Origin: JBCDBY01 sp039182715
GTDB lineage: Bacteria; Planctomycetota; PLA2
Length of the DNA stretch: 7,753 nucleotides
Direction of reading: 5' to 3'
Assembly (NCBI GenBank): GCA_039182715.1
Contig: JBCDBY010000225.1
Coordinates: 1-7,753 of the forward strand
The notes under the pieces were generated by a model, which had not been told where the DNA came from, made no database searches, and saw only the letters and a program-made list of their open reading frames with translations. The stretch's first letter is position 1; each line of letters opens with the position of its first letter. The translations under genes and the position numbers were made by a program. Shown here piece by piece: positions 6,420 through 7,753 of the stretch.

Positions 6420-6950
6420 GTGTCGCTGATCGATCTGCAGCTGCAGACCGCGCGCCTTCGGCTCCGCGCGCTCGGACCGGAGGACGTGGACGCCATCTTT
6501 CGCGCGTTTACGCCCGCGGTTGCGCGCTACATGGAAGTGATCCCGCCGAAGCAACGCGAGGATTCGGAGCAGTTCGTCACGCAGGTGCGGGCGCGGATGC
6601 AGCGCAACCAGGAGTTCGTCTGCGCGATCGAAGAACGCGCGACCGGTCGCTTCTTCGGCTGCGCCGGGGTTCACGAGCTGAAAGGCCCGATGCCGGAGGC
6701 GGGCATCTGGATCGCCGAAGAGGCACAGGGCTCCGGCCGCGGTCTCGAGACGATCACCGCGCTCCGCGACTGGGTTCGCACCCATCGCCCGGACGCTTCT
6801 CACCTGCGCTACCCCGTCGATCGCGCCAACGTGCCCAGTCGTCGCATCGCGGAGAAGCTGCATGGGACGATCGAGAACCAGCGCCGTCGAAGGACGGAAG
6901 ACGGTCGCGAACTCGACATCATCGAGTTCCACATCCCGCTTGCGGATTAA
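6420..6950 (+). CDS. GNAT-family N-acetyltransferase (RimJ/RimL type)
   Basis: A 176-residue acetyl-CoA-dependent transferase. The start is GTG 6420, 5 nt after the DinB-type stop, with GGGAG 11 nt upstream inside the end of that gene; the in-frame ATG at 6303 would overlap the DinB gene by 112 bases and add a non-family N-terminus. It opens with the RimJ/RimL-like strand QLQTARLRLRALGPEDVDAI. The central fold shows FVCAI-GRFFGCAGVHEL (66-87) and AGIWIAEEAQGSGRG (94-108), where QGSGRG is the acetyl-CoA pyrophosphate loop. DRANVPSRRIAEKLHG (134-149) is the usual N-xx-S motif before the last strand. Substrate unknown: ribosomal-protein N-termini, amino acids, drugs or other amines are all possible in this family. 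Cytoplasmic. It meets the opposing gene tail to tail with 2 bases between stops. Confidence 0.88.
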   Translation: MSLIDLQLQTARLRLRALGPEDVDAIFRAFTPAVARYMEVIPPKQREDSEQFVTQVRARMQRNQEFVCAIEERATGRFFGCAGVHELKGPMPEAGIWIAEEAQGSGRGLETITALRDWVRTHRPDASHLRYPVDRANVPSRRIAEKLHGTIENQRRRRTEDGRELDIIEFHIPLAD

Positions 6951-6952
6951 CT

Positions 6953-7366
6953 CTACGGGTCCAGATCGGCGGGCAGATCGGTCAATCCGCGGCGCGCGAA
7001 TCGCAGATTGAGGTCGGGGTCGAAGCAGAGCGTCATACCCTCGCCGCGCCGCTTGATGTCGCTGTACGTGAGCGACGGGCTCGGACCGGGGAGCCCGAAT
7101 GCAAAGGAGGGCAGGCTGACGGAAAAGCGCGGGCCGCGCTGCCGGACCCAGATATAGGCCATCCAGACGCCGCGCGGATCACTCCAGACGTACGCCGGCG
7201 CGCCCAGCTCGTCGAGGCACGCCTGCAGCGACTTCCCCTCCTCGAGCAGCTCCATTTTCTCCTCGGGCACCGGCTCGTCGCGAAGCGTGCGCGTGTAGTC
7301 GAAGCGCACGCAGCCGGTCCCGCCGAGAGCGAGGGCCAGGAGCGCCGGAAGCGCGAAGCGGGTCAT
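6953..7366 (-). CDS. Small BamE/SmpA-like lipoprotein
   Basis: A 137-residue putative lipoprotein. Residues 1-18 are a basic then hydrophobic signal; Cys19 in GTGC is the likely lipidated residue, although the lipobox lacks the usual Leu at -3. Residues 36-75 (EKMELLEEGKSLQACLDELGAPAYVW, then VWMAYIWV) follow the BamE/SmpA pattern: G-x-S before a helix ending in LG-x-P-x-x-V, then an aromatic strand. A Pro-rich loop (86-100) precedes the last strand MTLCFDPDLNLRFARRG. BamE proper belongs to the outer-membrane barrel assembly machine, but many stand-alone relatives have unknown jobs, so no symbol is given. The start overlaps the upstream stop as ATGA (7366-7363) with no Shine-Dalgarno, so translation is probably coupled. 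Confidence 0.72.
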   Translation of the reverse strand: MTRFALPALLALALGGTGCVRFDYTRTLRDEPVPEEKMELLEEGKSLQACLDELGAPAYVWSDPRGVWMAYIWVRQRGPRFSVSLPSFAFGLPGPSPSLTYSDIKRRGEGMTLCFDPDLNLRFARRGLTDLPADLDP

Positions 7367-7753
7367 TGCTGATCGCTGGGCACTTCGCCGGAATCTTCGC
7401 CGGAGTCTTTACGGGACTCCTCCGCGGCCGCTTCCGCCTGCGCCGCCGCCGCTTCCGCCGCCTGCTCGGCCAGCTTGCGCTTCTTCTTGGCGTCCATCTT
7501 CGCCTTGCGCTCGGCCGAGTGCGTGTCGACCCACGGCATGGCGAACATCGTGCGATGCGCCGAGAACTGGGTGCCGAAGTGCGTCAGCACGTCGCGCGAG
7601 TCGAAGAAGAACCAGATCCGGTCGAAGCGCTGGTCGGAGTTGACCAGGTTGACCAGCACGAGAATGAGTCCGGCGCTGTTCGTCCGCGAAAACTCGTAGA
7701 GATACGCCGACCGCACGTCGAGTTCGACGACCCGCCGCGGCGGCCCGAACAGC
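7363..7753 (-). CDS. BamE-like protein with charged Ala/Glu-rich tail, 5' end beyond window
   Basis: The last 129 residues and the stop are visible. The frame stays open to the right edge, and the codons before the possible GTG 7716 encode LFGPPRRVVELD, which looks like the conserved LG-x-P-xx-V-x-L of BamE/SmpA-type proteins, so the real start lies outside. Next come SAYLYEF, a hydrophobic strand GLILVLVNLVN and DRIWFFFDSRDVLTHFGTQF, ending the fold near AMPWVD. The final 50 residues are a Lys-rich stretch (AERKAKMDAKKKRK) followed by an Ala/Glu/Gln helix and an acidic end with a doubled DSGE; this is likely a coiled or disordered tail rather than part of the fold. Whether it has a lipoprotein signal cannot be seen. 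Its stop overlaps the start of the related downstream gene (ATGA). Confidence 0.7.
   Translation of the reverse strand, partial: LFGPPRRVVELDVRSAYLYEFSRTNSAGLILVLVNLVNSDQRFDRIWFFFDSRDVLTHFGTQFSAHRTMFAMPWVDTHSAERKAKMDAKKKRKLAEQAAEAAAAQAEAAAEESRKDSGEDSGEVPSDQQ

Noticed and set aside
7714..7716. GTG 7716 as the true start of the right-edge gene
   Set aside because: The upstream in-frame codons up to the edge read as conserved family sequence (FGPPRRVVELD), so the gene is cut by the window rather than starting there.
1..7753. tRNA, rRNA, CRISPR, insertion sequence or integration site
   Set aside because: No regularly spaced repeats, transposase or integrase motifs, terminal inverted repeats or tRNA-like cloverleaf arms were seen. 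Apart from the 134-base gap at 5714-5847, intergenic gaps are under about 75 bases.

Overview
The window is a GC-rich, densely packed stretch of bacterial chromosome with nine protein genes (two cut by the window edges). I see no RNA gene, mobile element, CRISPR array or phage gene. Five of the nine genes encode proteins with a likely lipoprotein signal (a short hydrophobic start ending in Cys) or belong to a lipoprotein-like family. Together with a patatin-type lipase and a PagL-like beta-barrel fragment, this points to a Gram-negative cell with an outer membrane. Composition and gene types would suit Planctomycetota, Myxococcota or a similar high-GC phylum, but no marker here fixes the taxon.

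Left part (1-1906, minus strand): a tight three-gene unit. It begins with a patatin-family lipoprotein (1894 to 695), continues 16 bases later with a small basic protein of no known function (678 to 409), and then, through a one-base TAGTG stop/start overlap, enters a protein resembling lipid A deacylases / acyloxyacyl hydrolases that runs off the left edge. The patatin and barrel genes suggest envelope lipid turnover or editing.

Middle (1969-5713): transcribed divergently from the patatin unit is a YbjT-type NAD(P)-binding protein with a C-terminal DUF2867-like domain. Its last 24 codons overlap, tail to tail, the end of a large minus-strand lipoprotein (5713 to 3365) made of two Ig-like domains and a 12-repeat beta-propeller.

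Right part (5714-7753): a 134-base divergent gap carries a 10-bp-stem inverted repeat. It is followed by a plus-strand pair, a DinB/DUF664-type protein and a GNAT acetyltransferase, separated by 5 bases. Facing it, with only 2 bases between stop codons, is a minus-strand pair of small BamE-like proteins joined by an ATGA overlap; the upstream one is cut by the right edge.

I found no evidence of a wholly new system. The most interesting patterns are a TANNNT box placed exactly 6 nt before three start codons (which suggests leaderless transcripts), the patatin / small protein / barrel cassette, the overlapping convergent gene ends, and the change in repeat length inside the propeller protein.
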